Source: Streptomyces filamentosus
GTDB taxonomy: Bacteria; Actinomycetota; Actinomycetes; Streptomycetales; Streptomycetaceae
Assembly (NCBI RefSeq): GCF_014654895.1
Contig: NZ_BNBE01000001.1
Location: 3,432,501-3,496,500 of the forward strand
Length of the DNA stretch: 64,000 nt
Direction: 5' to 3'
The position numbers were made by a program, and so were the translations under genes. The notes under the pieces were generated by a model that saw only the letters and a list, made by a program, of their open reading frames with translations, was not told the origin of the DNA and searched no databases. The stretch's first letter is position 1; each line of letters opens with the position of its first letter. This document shows, one piece after another, positions 1 to 7,628 of this stretch.

Positions 1-844
1 GGCCCAGCTCGCGCGCCTTGGTGTCGGACATGATGACGAGCGCGGCGGCGCCGTCGTTCAGCGGGCAGCAGTTGCCGGCGGTGACCAGGCCGTCGGGGCG
101 GAAGACCGGCTTGAGGCCGGAGACGCCCTCCAGGGTGACGCCGGCGCGCGGGCCGTCGTCGGTGGAGACGACGGTGCCGTCCGGGGTCGTCACCGGGGTG
201 ATCTCGCGCTCCCAGAAGCCGTTCTTGATGGCCTGCTCGGCGAGGTTCTGCGAGCGGACGCCGAACTCGTCCATCTCCTGGCGGGTGACGCCCTTCCAGC
301 GGGCCAGGTTCTCCGCGGTCTGGCCCATGGCGATGTACGCGTCGGGGACGAGGCCGTCCTCGCGCGGGTCGTGCCAGGAGGAGCCCTCGGAGACGGCGAC
401 CTCGGCGGTGCGGGCCTCGGCCTCGGCGAAGAACGGGTTGTGGGTGTCGGGCCACGAGTCCGAGTTGCCCTTGGCGAAGCTGGACACCATCTCGACGCCC
501 GCCGAGATGAAGACGTCGCCCTCGCCCGCCTTGATCGCGTGCAGCGCCATGCGGGAGGTCTGGAGCGAGGAGGAGCAGTAGCGGGTGATCGTGCAGCCCG
601 GCAGGTGGTCCATGCCCATCTGCACGGCGACGATGCGGCCCAGGTTGTTGCCCTGCTCGCCGCCCGGGAGGCCGCAGCCCAGCATCAGGTCGTCGATGTC
701 GCGCGGGTCCAGCTCGGGGACCTTGGCGAGCGCGGCCTGGATGATCGTGGCCGTGAGGTCGTCGGGGCGCAGGTCCTTCAGGGAGCCCTTGAAGGCCCGG
801 CCGATGGGAGAACGGGCGGTCGAGACGATCACGGCTTCGGGCAT
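1..844 (-). CDS. Acetyl-CoA C-acyltransferase (thiolase), 3' end outside window
   Basis: The N-terminal 281 residues of a thiolase; the gene runs off the left edge. It starts at the ATG at 844 (a GTG lies one codon upstream). The opening (MPEAVIVSTARSPIGRAFKG) is typical of degradative or biosynthetic thiolases. The block RYCSSSLQTSRMA carries the nucleophilic Cys at about residue 90. The family condenses or cleaves acetyl-CoA and acyl-CoA (beta-oxidation or acetoacetyl-CoA formation). The C-terminal His and second Cys lie outside the window, so completeness cannot be judged. The divergence is from no gene: the next gene is read on the same strand 111 bp upstream. Confidence 0.93.
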   Translation of the reverse strand, partial: MPEAVIVSTARSPIGRAFKGSLKDLRPDDLTATIIQAALAKVPELDPRDIDDLMLGCGLPGGEQGNNLGRIVAVQMGMDHLPGCTITRYCSSSLQTSRMALHAIKAGEGDVFISAGVEMVSSFAKGNSDSWPDTHNPFFAEAEARTAEVAVSEGSSWHDPREDGLVPDAYIAMGQTAENLARWKGVTRQEMDEFGVRSQNLAEQAIKNGFWEREITPVTTPDGTVVSTDDGPRAGVTLEGVSGLKPVFRPDGLVTAGNCCPLNDGAAALVIMSDTKARELG

Positions 845-955
845 CACGGCTCCAGGGGGCTGGTGGCGGTCGGACTCAAAGGGAAGTTACCCGTACGTAC
901 CGCACGGGGTCACCGGAATCGGCGTGTGACGAGGGCCTCTTTTCTAAGCGCTTGC

Positions 956-2080
956 TCAGCTCTGCGAGGAGTCCTGCGGCAGCGGCTCCGCACGCCCCTC
1001 CCGCCCCTCCCGGCGGCCTCCGTCCTCCGCCGCGTCCCCGGCCGCTTCCCCGGGCGTGCTCCCGGGCGGGGCCCCCGCCCCGGCCCCCGCCGCCTCCCCG
1101 GCCTCCGGCTCCGCCAGCCGCCGCCGGCGCCGGTGCTTCAGGAGCGCCCACGGGGCCCGCGCCCCGGTCACCTCCGTACCCGCCTGCCGGGCCGCCGCGG
1201 CCGCCGCCTTCGCCACCGGCAGCACGCTCTCGCGGCGCTCCGGCTCCGGGCGGTCCGGCTCCGGCCACACGCCCAGCGAGGCGCACAGCGTCGGCAGCAC
1301 GGCCATCGCCGCCGTCGCGTACCCCTCCGCCGACGGGTGGAAGAGGTCCACCCCGAACATCTCCCGCGGGTTCGCCTCGAACTCCGGTCCCAGCAGGTCG
1401 CCCAGCGACACCGTCCGCCCGCCCTGCTCCACCACCACGATCGTCTGCGCCGCCGCGAGCTGCCGGGACGCCCGCCGGGCCAGCCAGCGCAGCGGCTGGT
1501 AGACCGGCTCGATGGTGCCCAGGTCCGGGCAGGTGCCGACGACCACCTCCGCGCCGGCCGTCCGCAGCCGCCGCACCGCCGCCGCCAAGAGCCGTACCGA
1601 CTCCGTCGCGGGCATGCGGTGCGTCACGTCGTTCGCCCCGATCATGATCACGCAGACGTCCGGGGGGCCCAGCGGCTGCGCGAGCAGCAGCGACACCTGC
1701 CGCTCCAGGTCGTCCGAGCGGGCCCCCGACAGCGCCACGTTCCGCAGCGCCACCGGGCGCTCGGCGACCGCCGCGAGCCCCGAGGCGAGCAGCGCGCCCG
1801 GCGTCTGACCCGCCCGGCGCACGCCCTGCCCGGCGGCCGTGGAATCACCCAGAAGGGCCAGCCGCAGCGGGTCCTCCGTGCCGAACGGCCTCCCGTACAG
1901 CCCGTCCGCCGCCGGCGGCAGCGGGGCCGTGCCCGTGCCCACCGTCCGCTTCGCGAGCTGCGCCTCCGCCAGCACGACCCCCATCGCGGCCACACCGATC
2001 AGGCCGATGCTCCCGCCGCCGTACGCCGCTCCCGCCGCGATCCGGCGCGCCACCCTCGCCCTGGACATCGGGGGCACCAC
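956..2080 (-). CDS. SGNH/GDSL-family hydrolase, membrane-anchored or secreted
   Basis: A 374-residue protein. A hydrophobic stretch at about residues 13-40 should be a membrane anchor or uncleaved signal. The SGNH blocks are complete: GDS at 78-80 (nucleophile Ser80), GAND at 148-151 (Asn150), and DLFH at 245-248 (Asp and His of the catalytic site). The last ~75 residues are Ala/Gly/Glu/Arg-rich and look disordered. Substrate cannot be told; the family covers lipases, esterases and carbohydrate deacetylases. A second Met four codons in (2068) is an alternative start. It is divergent from the cystathionine beta-synthase gene across about 120 bp that must hold both promoters. Confidence 0.85.
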   Translation of the reverse strand: MVPPMSRARVARRIAAGAAYGGGSIGLIGVAAMGVVLAEAQLAKRTVGTGTAPLPPAADGLYGRPFGTEDPLRLALLGDSTAAGQGVRRAGQTPGALLASGLAAVAERPVALRNVALSGARSDDLERQVSLLLAQPLGPPDVCVIMIGANDVTHRMPATESVRLLAAAVRRLRTAGAEVVVGTCPDLGTIEPVYQPLRWLARRASRQLAAAQTIVVVEQGGRTVSLGDLLGPEFEANPREMFGVDLFHPSAEGYATAAMAVLPTLCASLGVWPEPDRPEPERRESVLPVAKAAAAAARQAGTEVTGARAPWALLKHRRRRRLAEPEAGEAAGAGAGAPPGSTPGEAAGDAAEDGGRREGREGRAEPLPQDSSQS

Positions 2081-2199
2081 CTCCTTCGAGCCGCACGGGC
2101 CCCACAGGTCCTTCGAGCCGTTCAGGGTCTAACTGCCCCGAAAGGCGTCCCGACTACGCATACGCTGGCCACACCATTACGGAGACCCCGGAGAACACG

Positions 2200-3582
2200 G
2201 TGCAATTCCACGACTCGATGATCAGCCTCGTCGGCAACACCCCGCTGGTGAAGCTCAACAACGTGACGGCAGGCATCCAGGCCACCGTCCTCGCCAAGGT
2301 CGAGTACTTCAACCCCGGCGGGTCGGTCAAGGACCGCATCGCGCTGCGGATGATCGAGGCGGCCGAGCAGAGCGGCGCGCTGAAGCCCGGCGGCACCATC
2401 GTCGAGCCCACGTCGGGCAACACCGGCGTCGGCCTGGCGATCGTGGCCCAGCAGAAGGGCTACAAGTGCATCTTCGTCTGCCCGGACAAGGTGTCGCTCG
2501 ACAAGATCAACGTGCTGCGGGCCTACGGCGCCGAGGTCGTCGTCTGCCCCACGGCCGTCGACCCCGAGCACCCGGACTCGTACTACAACGTCTCCGACCG
2601 CCTGGTCCGCGAGACGCCCGGCGCCTGGAAGCCCGACCAGTACTCCAACCCGAACAACCCGCGCTCGCACTACGAGACCACCGGTCCCGAGCTGTGGGAG
2701 CAGACCGAGGGCAGGATCACCCACTTCGTGGCGGGCGTCGGCACCGGCGGCACCATCTCCGGCACCGGCAACTACCTGAAGGAGGCCAGCGGCGGCAAGG
2801 TCAAGGTCATCGGCGCCGACCCCGAGGGCTCCGTCTACTCCGGCGGCTCCGGCCGTCCGTACCTGGTCGAGGGCGTCGGCGAGGACTTCTGGCCCACCGC
2901 CTACGACCGGAACGTCACGGACCGGATCGTCGCCGTGTCCGACAAGGACTCCTTCCAGATGACCCGCCGCCTCGCCAAGGAGGAGGGCCTCCTCGTCGGC
3001 GGCTCCTGCGGCATGGCCGTGGTCGCCGCCCTGGAGGTCGCCAGGGAGCTCGGCCCGGACGACGTCGTCGTCGTCCTGCTGCCGGACTCCGGCCGCGGCT
3101 ACATGTCGAAGATCTTCAACGACGAGTGGATGGCCGACTACGGCTTCCTGGAGGACACCTCCACCGCCACCGTCGCCGACGTGCTGCGGCACAAGGAGGG
3201 CGTCATGCCCTCGCTGGTCCACATGCACCCGGACGAGACCGTCGGCCAGGCCATCGAGGTGCTGCGCGAGTACGGCGTCTCCCAGATGCCCATCGTGAAG
3301 CCCGGCGCCGGCCACCCCGACGTGATGGCCGCCGAGGTCATCGGCTCGGTCGTCGAGCGGGAGCTCCTGGACCACCTCTTCACGCAGAAGGCGAAGCTGG
3401 AGGACCCGCTGGAGGGGCACATGTCCGCCCCGCTGCCGCAGGTCGGCTCGGGCGAGCCGGTCGCGGACCTGATGGCGGTCCTCGGCGACGCCGACGCCGC
3501 GATCGTCCTCGTCGAGGGCAAGCCGACCGGCGTCGTCAGCCGCCAGGACCTGCTGGCCTTCCTGGCCAACGGCGGGAAGTAG
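2200..3582 (+). CDS. cbs: Cystathionine beta-synthase
   Basis: A 460-residue, cytosolic, fold-II PLP enzyme condensing homocysteine with serine to cystathionine (reverse transsulfuration). The start is GTG. PLP Lys44 lies in NPGGSVKDR, the phosphate-binding loop is GTGGTISGTG (about residues 182-191), and TSGNTG follows the cofactor lysine. The C-terminal ~125 residues hold two CBS repeats, which separates it from cysteine synthase (about 310 residues). The bacterial enzyme lacks the haem-binding N-terminus of the animal form, as expected. Cysteine dioxygenase lies about 58 kb away in the same window, but there is no operon link. Confidence 0.93.
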   Translation: MQFHDSMISLVGNTPLVKLNNVTAGIQATVLAKVEYFNPGGSVKDRIALRMIEAAEQSGALKPGGTIVEPTSGNTGVGLAIVAQQKGYKCIFVCPDKVSLDKINVLRAYGAEVVVCPTAVDPEHPDSYYNVSDRLVRETPGAWKPDQYSNPNNPRSHYETTGPELWEQTEGRITHFVAGVGTGGTISGTGNYLKEASGGKVKVIGADPEGSVYSGGSGRPYLVEGVGEDFWPTAYDRNVTDRIVAVSDKDSFQMTRRLAKEEGLLVGGSCGMAVVAALEVARELGPDDVVVVLLPDSGRGYMSKIFNDEWMADYGFLEDTSTATVADVLRHKEGVMPSLVHMHPDETVGQAIEVLREYGVSQMPIVKPGAGHPDVMAAEVIGSVVERELLDHLFTQKAKLEDPLEGHMSAPLPQVGSGEPVADLMAVLGDADAAIVLVEGKPTGVVSRQDLLAFLANGGK

Positions 3583-4003
3583 CACCCCGGAGGGGCGGCG
3601 GGTGCCCGTCAGGGTGTCCGTCCGGGCGTTCGTCCGGTCGTCCGCCCGGCCGTCCGCTCGGGCGTTCGCGCAAACGGTACGAGCGCGTCACGTCCGCGCA
3701 GCACCCGCTTAACACGGCTCCGGCAGAGTCTTCCTCGTCGGCGTCACAGAACTTCCGGAGCGGCTCCCGGACCTCTGAAGACGCCGCGGACGCGGAGACC
3801 GGCCCTGAACCCGGGCCCGTGTCCCCCGCGGGGACCGCCGTCGTCCCGCCCCCCAGCGATGGGGGTGCGGCGGTCCCCGCGCCACTTCTTCCCCGCGGTC
3901 TCCCCTTCCTCCCCGCCGCGCCCTCTCCTCCTCCCACCCCTCTGCATATCCTTATGCAGGCAGGGTCAGGGATGAATGGATTGACGGACTGAAGGGGGAC
4001 GGC
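3583..4003. other. Gene-free stretch with GTCCG-type repeats
   Basis: No credible gene in 421 bases. The first ~90 bases hold degenerate copies of a CGTCCG/GCGTTCG element (about 3617-3670), possibly part of the terminator region of the gene upstream. The middle is plain GC-rich sequence. The right end holds the palindrome at 3942-3959 and the promoter region of the RpiR-type regulator. Confidence 0.5.
3942..3959. promoter_or_regulatory. Perfect palindrome, likely RpiR-family operator
   Basis: CTGCATA-TCCT-TATGCAG: two 7-base arms around a 4-base centre, 44 bp upstream of the regulator's ATG and notably AT-rich for this sequence. The position and symmetry suit an autoregulatory operator for the HTH/SIS protein just downstream. 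Binding is inferred. Confidence 0.6.
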
Positions 4004-4843
4004 ATGAGCGACGGCCCGGCCGGGCGGCTCCAGGCGCTCTTCGAGGGGCACCGGCTCACGCCCACGCAGCGGCGGATCGCCCACTGCATGGTCCGGCGGG
4101 CCGCCGACGCGCCCTTCCTCTCCAGCGTCGAGCTCGCCGAGCTGGCCGGCGTCAGCCAGCCCTCCGTGACCCGCTTCGCCGTCGCCCTCGGCTTCGACGG
4201 CTACCCGGCGCTCCGCCGCCACCTGCGGGAGGTCGCGCCGCCCGAGCCCGCGCCCGGGGAGGACACCGGGCACAACGCGTACCAGCAGGCCGTCCTCGCC
4301 GAGATCGAGAACCTGCGGCACCTCGCCGGACTGCTCGCCGACCCCGCGCCGGTGGAACGGGCCGGCCGGGTCCTCGCGGGCTCCCGGCCGCTGCTCGTCC
4401 TCGGCCTGCGGGCCGCGTCCTCACAGGCCCGCGGCTTCGCCTACTTCGCCGCCAAGGTGCACCCGGACGTCCGGCTGCTCGACGAGGGCGGCTCGATGCT
4501 CACCGACCGGATCGACGCCGCCGTACGGGCCGGGGCCACCGCGCTGCTCTGCTTCGCGCTCCCCCGGCACCCGCGCGAGGTCGTCGAGGCGCTGGAGTAC
4601 GCGCGGGCGGCCGGGCTCACGGTCGTGACCGTGGCCGAGTCCGCCTTCGCGCCCGTCGCCGCCCACTCCGACCTGCTCATCCCGGCCGCCGTCGGCACCG
4701 GCCTCGCCTTCGACACCGCCTGCGCGCCGATGCTCCTCGGCCGGGTCCTCCTCGAAGCCATGGCGGACGGACTGCCGGACGCGCAGGCGCGCCTGGAGCA
4801 GTTCGACGCGAAGGCGGCCGAGCGGGGGCTCTTCGTCGAGTAG
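4004..4843 (+). CDS. MurR/RpiR-family transcriptional regulator (HTH + SIS domain)
   Basis: A 279-residue regulator. Residues ~1-77 form the HTH_6/RpiR DNA-binding domain (helix pair around AELAGVSQPSVTRFAVALGF). Residues ~105-245 form a SIS sugar-phosphate-binding domain (LLVLGLRAASSQARG; ALLCFALPRHPREVVEAL). Family members sense phosphosugars and control sugar or amino-sugar catabolism. No sugar gene is adjacent, so the target is unknown; the palindrome upstream suggests self-regulation. The ATG follows a GGGGGAC ribosome-binding site. The gene ends 20 bp from the convergent roadblock operon. Confidence 0.88.
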   Translation: MSDGPAGRLQALFEGHRLTPTQRRIAHCMVRRAADAPFLSSVELAELAGVSQPSVTRFAVALGFDGYPALRRHLREVAPPEPAPGEDTGHNAYQQAVLAEIENLRHLAGLLADPAPVERAGRVLAGSRPLLVLGLRAASSQARGFAYFAAKVHPDVRLLDEGGSMLTDRIDAAVRAGATALLCFALPRHPREVVEALEYARAAGLTVVTVAESAFAPVAAHSDLLIPAAVGTGLAFDTACAPMLLGRVLLEAMADGLPDAQARLEQFDAKAAERGLFVE

Positions 4844-4862
4844 GGCGGGCCGCCGGGCGGGG

Positions 4863-5234
4863 TCAGACCTCCAGGTCGGCCTCGATCTTCTTCAGCTGGT
4901 GGCGGGCCATCGCCAGGTTGGCCCGGTCCTTCGACAGCGCCAGGTAGAGGAAGAGCCCCTGCGAGGTGCGGCTCTTGAGCAGCCGGATCAGGTGGTACTG
5001 GCTGCCGAGGGTGATCAGGATGTCCTCGATCTCCTCGTTGATGTTCAGCATCTCCATCGCCCGGACCTTGGCGCGGACGACGTCGGTGTTGCCCGCCGCG
5101 GCCACGTTCAGGTCGAGCTCCTTGCCGCCGCCGATGGTGCCGAGCGCCATGCCGCTCGTGTAGTCGACGAGGGCGGCACCGATCGCGCCGTCGATCGAGG
5201 CGGCGTCCTTGAGGGCGGTTTCGACGTTACTCAT
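4863..5234 (-). CDS. Roadblock/LC7-like protein (operon gene 4)
   Basis: A 123-residue protein with the alpha/beta layout of bacterial roadblock-like proteins: IGAALVDYTSGMALGTIGGG near the N-terminus, then EEIEDILITLGSQYHLIRLL and LFLYLALSKDRANLAMARHQL. It is clearly a paralogue of the first gene of the operon (6508-6909), which has ASLVDWNSGLALGTAG in the same place. It is small, soluble and without signal or TM. A GAAGGAAG ribosome-binding site precedes the ATG. Roadblock proteins usually act as scaffolds or GTPase-activating partners of Ras-like GTPases, or as dimer platforms; no GTPase is encoded here. Specific function unknown. Confidence 0.8.
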   Translation of the reverse strand: MSNVETALKDAASIDGAIGAALVDYTSGMALGTIGGGKELDLNVAAAGNTDVVRAKVRAMEMLNINEEIEDILITLGSQYHLIRLLKSRTSQGLFLYLALSKDRANLAMARHQLKKIEADLEV

Positions 5235-5255
5235 GGTGCAACTTCCTTCTTTTCT

Positions 5256-5702
5256 CTACGGGTTCGGGTTCGGGTTCGGGGTCGGGCCGGTGGTCCTGGG
5301 GGTGGCGGATCGGTTCAGGTCCCGGCGCTCCAGCGCGCGGTCGACCAGTTCCCCTATCCGGGTGCTGGAGCGGCGGGCCTCCAGGTGGAGCCGGCCCACG
5401 TTGATGCGGGGCTCGGCGAGCAGGGTGAGGACGGCGGAGCCGCCTGCCGCGTAGGTGGCGACGTAACCGTCCTCGCCGCGGACGAGCAGCTCGCGGAAGC
5501 CGCCCTGGCCGGTGGACTCGGTGAGCCGCCGGCCCACGCCGAGCGCGGCGGCGGTCAGCGCGGCCACGCTCTCCGCGGCACCGTCCACGGTGTCGTGGGC
5601 GAGCACGAGGCCGTCGGCGCTGGCGGCCAGCGCTCCCGTGAGCTGGGGCAGCCGGGCGCGCAGCCGTCTGAGCTCGCCGAGCACCTCGGCTTCGGCAGTC
5701 AT
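5256..5702 (-). CDS. Roadblock/LC7 domain protein (operon gene 3), Asn-Pro tail
   Basis: A 148-residue protein from the ATG at 5702, chosen because GAGAGGAG lies 8 bases upstream. A longer form from the GTG at 5747 would overlap the preceding stop. The core is a classical roadblock domain: LPQLTGALAASADGLVLAHD at the start, then GYVATYAAGGSAVLTLLA. It resembles the roadblock component (CvnB type) of actinobacterial conservons. The C-terminus ends in a low-complexity (Asn-Pro)n tail encoded by a repeated GGTTCG tract. The kinase, DUF742 protein and GTPase of a true conservon are absent. Confidence 0.78.
   Translation of the reverse strand: MTAEAEVLGELRRLRARLPQLTGALAASADGLVLAHDTVDGAAESVAALTAAALGVGRRLTESTGQGGFRELLVRGEDGYVATYAAGGSAVLTLLAEPRINVGRLHLEARRSSTRIGELVDRALERRDLNRSATPRTTGPTPNPNPNP
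5259..5286. repeat. GGTTCG hexamer tandem repeat at a gene 3' end
   Basis: About four hexamer units (GGGTTC/GGGGTC) encode the Asn-Pro tail of the roadblock protein. The same repeat on the other strand (AACCCG)n opens the unrelated coding sequence at 20853 and appears in degenerate form near 57460. Confidence 0.7.
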
Positions 5703-5743
5703 CAACTGTCTCCTCTCGGCGCGCAGGCGCAGAGCACGCCTCA

Positions 5744-6511
5744 TCACAGGTGTGCCTCCAGGGCGTCACGGAGCCGGCGCAGCAGGGCGATGTCGGGGTC
5801 GGCCACCGGGGGGACCGGGGGGAAGGCCGGGGGAGGGGGCGTGGGGGTGGCGTCGGGGGCCGCGTCGAGCGGGGTCTCGATCAGTCCGGCGGCGGCGAGC
5901 CTGCGGACGTCGAGGAGGGTGTGGAAGGCGGGGCGGCCCAGGAGGCGGGCCAGGTCGGCGGGGGTGCGGACCCCGTCGGCGGCGGCGAGCAGGGCGCGGC
6001 GGCGGGCGCCGAGGCCCTGGCCGGGGGCGGCGGGGCGGGGCACGACGGGGGCGGTGTCGACGGAGGCGTACGGCCAGACGGCGTCGAGGAGTTCGCGGCG
6101 GCGGAGGGTCTCGCGCTCGACGGCCTCGGCGGAGACGGGGCGGACGGTGCCGAACCAGTGCCCGACGCCGTACCGGAAGCGGGTGGGGCCGCTGGCGGGG
6201 GAGAGCGCGAAGAAGGCGGCGTCGAAGACGGCCCCCAGGTGGCATATCTCCAGCTCGCCGTCGCCCAGCCGGCCGCTGTCCACGAGAAAGCGGCCCACGG
6301 CGCGGTGGGCGCCGGCCCGGTCGACGGCCTCGTCCCAGCCCTCGCGGGGGATCCGCCCGGCGGTGGTGAGCAGGACGTCCATGCCCGGGGCGGCGGGGCT
6401 CTCGGCGTGCACGACCCGGCCGTCCACCAGGTAGAGGGTGCCGTGGTCGCGCAGCAGGGCGCCGGTGGCCTTCTCCGCGGCGAGCCGCACGAGCATGGGG
6501 GAGACGCTCAT
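5744..6511 (-). CDS. DUF4388/PATAN-like protein with C-terminal winged-helix-like region (operon gene 2)
   Basis: A 255-residue protein starting at the ATG at 6511, which forms an ATGA overlap with the upstream roadblock gene, implying coupled translation. The open frame continues far upstream but reads across other genes. Residues ~1-140 resemble DUF4388/PATAN proteins (TGALLRDHGTLYLVDGRVVHA; GRFLVDSGRLGDGELEICHL), which in other bacteria accompany roadblock proteins and small GTPases. Residues ~170-225 (RRALLAAADGVRTPADLARL, then LLDVRRLAAAGLIET) look like a winged helix. It ends in a Pro-rich segment and a short helix. A regulatory or scaffold role is inferred; a DNA-binding role is possible but unproven. 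Confidence 0.72.
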   Translation of the reverse strand: MSVSPMLVRLAAEKATGALLRDHGTLYLVDGRVVHAESPAAPGMDVLLTTAGRIPREGWDEAVDRAGAHRAVGRFLVDSGRLGDGELEICHLGAVFDAAFFALSPASGPTRFRYGVGHWFGTVRPVSAEAVERETLRRRELLDAVWPYASVDTAPVVPRPAAPGQGLGARRRALLAAADGVRTPADLARLLGRPAFHTLLDVRRLAAAGLIETPLDAAPDATPTPPPPAFPPVPPVADPDIALLRRLRDALEAHL

Positions 6512-6909
6512 CCCAGGACCAGTCGTTCGGCGATGTCGGCGAGGCGGAGGCGGGCGAGGGCCAGGTTGCCGGTGTCGCGGTCGAGCCAGAGGTGGAGGAA
6601 GACGCTGCTGTCGAAGGACGTCCGGACGAAGCGGAGCACGTGGTAGCCGGCCCGGGTGGTGACGATCAGGTCCTCGACGGGCGGTTCGTCCCCGTCCGCT
6701 CCCGGCCCTTCGGCGGAGACGGTGAAGGAGTCGAACTCGGCTGCCGCACGCGCGAGTTCGGCGGTCTCGGCGGCCGTCGTCTCGTGGTCGCCGACCGGCG
6801 ACTCGCCCGCCGTGCCGAGCGCGAGGCCGCTGTTCCAGTCCACCAGGGAGGCACCGCGAGCACCCGGCAGGGTCATGGCCTCCATGAGGCACTCGTCGAT
6901 TCCGGGCAC
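6508..6909 (-). CDS. Roadblock-like protein (operon gene 1)
   Basis: A 133-residue protein from the GTG at 6909, chosen for the GGGAGGGG ribosome-binding site about 9 bases upstream; a TTG at 6942 would add 11 residues. It carries the operon's shared motif (ASLVDWNSGLALGTAG) and DLIVTTRAGYHVLRFV followed by SSVFLHLWLDRDTGNLALAR, matching 4863-5234 throughout. No catalytic motif is visible. It heads four co-directional genes with gaps of -4 to +42 bp and overlaps the next gene by ATGA. Confidence 0.75.
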   Translation of the reverse strand: MPGIDECLMEAMTLPGARGASLVDWNSGLALGTAGESPVGDHETTAAETAELARAAAEFDSFTVSAEGPGADGDEPPVEDLIVTTRAGYHVLRFVRTSFDSSVFLHLWLDRDTGNLALARLRLADIAERLVLG

Positions 6910-7131
6910 GCGGGTTCCCCTCCCGATACGACGTGCGAACAACGGCAGTGACGGTGACGTTACTGAATGACACGCCCGGGGGAGGGAGTTCTGGCATTTT
7001 CCATCGGAACATGCCTTCGCGGGGCCGGAATCGGATAAAGAGCGTTCGACGGGCCGGACGGCGGCCGGCCCTCGGGCGTCCGGCGGCGGGTGTCCGGACG
7101 GGGGAGGGAAGTGTCCGACGGCACCGGCCCC

Positions 7132-7596
7132 TCAGTAGCGGGACTCGACCGCCCGCGCGATGTCGTCGAGGTCCTTCGCGAGCGCCCGGGAGACGGCCCG
7201 CGCGCCGAGGCGGGCGAGGAGGCGGGCCAGCGGGCCGGGCGTGCGGCCGTGCGCCGGGCGGGCGGAGAAGGCCATCCGCAGCACGCTGCCGGACGGCCCG
7301 TCCGCGCGCAGGGAGAGCTCGGAGACGTACCGCATGCCGTGCGAGGCGGCGGACGTCACGTACCGGTCGGGCGGCTCGCACTCGGTCACGGTCATCTCCT
7401 CCGTGGCCTCCCTGCCCAGCATCCGCCGGGTCTCGCGCCAGCGGGTGCCCACGCCGAAGACCCCTTCGGTGAGCACCTCGACCCGCTGCACCCCGGACAG
7501 CACCCGGGGCAGGTCCGGCAGGTCGGTGATCGCCTCCCAGACGCGGCCGGGCGAGGCGGCGACCCGGCGCTCGACGACGACGGTGGTGGTGGTCAT
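7132..7596 (-). CDS. SRPBCC (START/polyketide cyclase-like) family protein
   Basis: A 154-residue single-domain protein starting at the ATG at 7596. It begins VVVERRVAASPGRVWEAITD, the usual first strand and helix of the SRPBCC fold, with a central strand series (GVFGVGTRWRETRRML, EEMTVTECEPPDRYV) and a long C-terminal helix (LAKDLDDIARAVESRY) closing the hydrophobic pocket. Such proteins bind or transform small hydrophobic ligands; no function can be assigned. It lies 32 bp downstream of the PLP decarboxylase gene on the same strand, so the two are probably co-transcribed. Confidence 0.82.
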   Translation of the reverse strand: MTTTTVVVERRVAASPGRVWEAITDLPDLPRVLSGVQRVEVLTEGVFGVGTRWRETRRMLGREATEEMTVTECEPPDRYVTSAASHGMRYVSELSLRADGPSGSVLRMAFSARPAHGRTPGPLARLLARLGARAVSRALAKDLDDIARAVESRY

Positions 7597-7628
7597 GGCT
7601 CCATCGAAGGGGCTGTCCCGGCCCGCCG

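Noticed and set aside
2122..3585. 487-codon open frame antisense to cystathionine beta-synthase
   Set aside because: Its composition (long runs of Gly/Ala/Asp/Arg/Val) is what a GC-rich gene gives on the opposite strand; the sense gene has complete enzyme motifs.
4863..6909. A conservon (cvn operon)
   Set aside because: The membrane histidine kinase-like CvnA, the DUF742 CvnC and the GTPase CvnD are missing; only roadblock-type proteins and a DUF4388-like protein are present.
6512..7381. Long N-terminal extension of the DUF4388-like gene
   Set aside because: The extension reads through the first roadblock gene; the internal ATG at 6511 forms a standard ATGA coupling.
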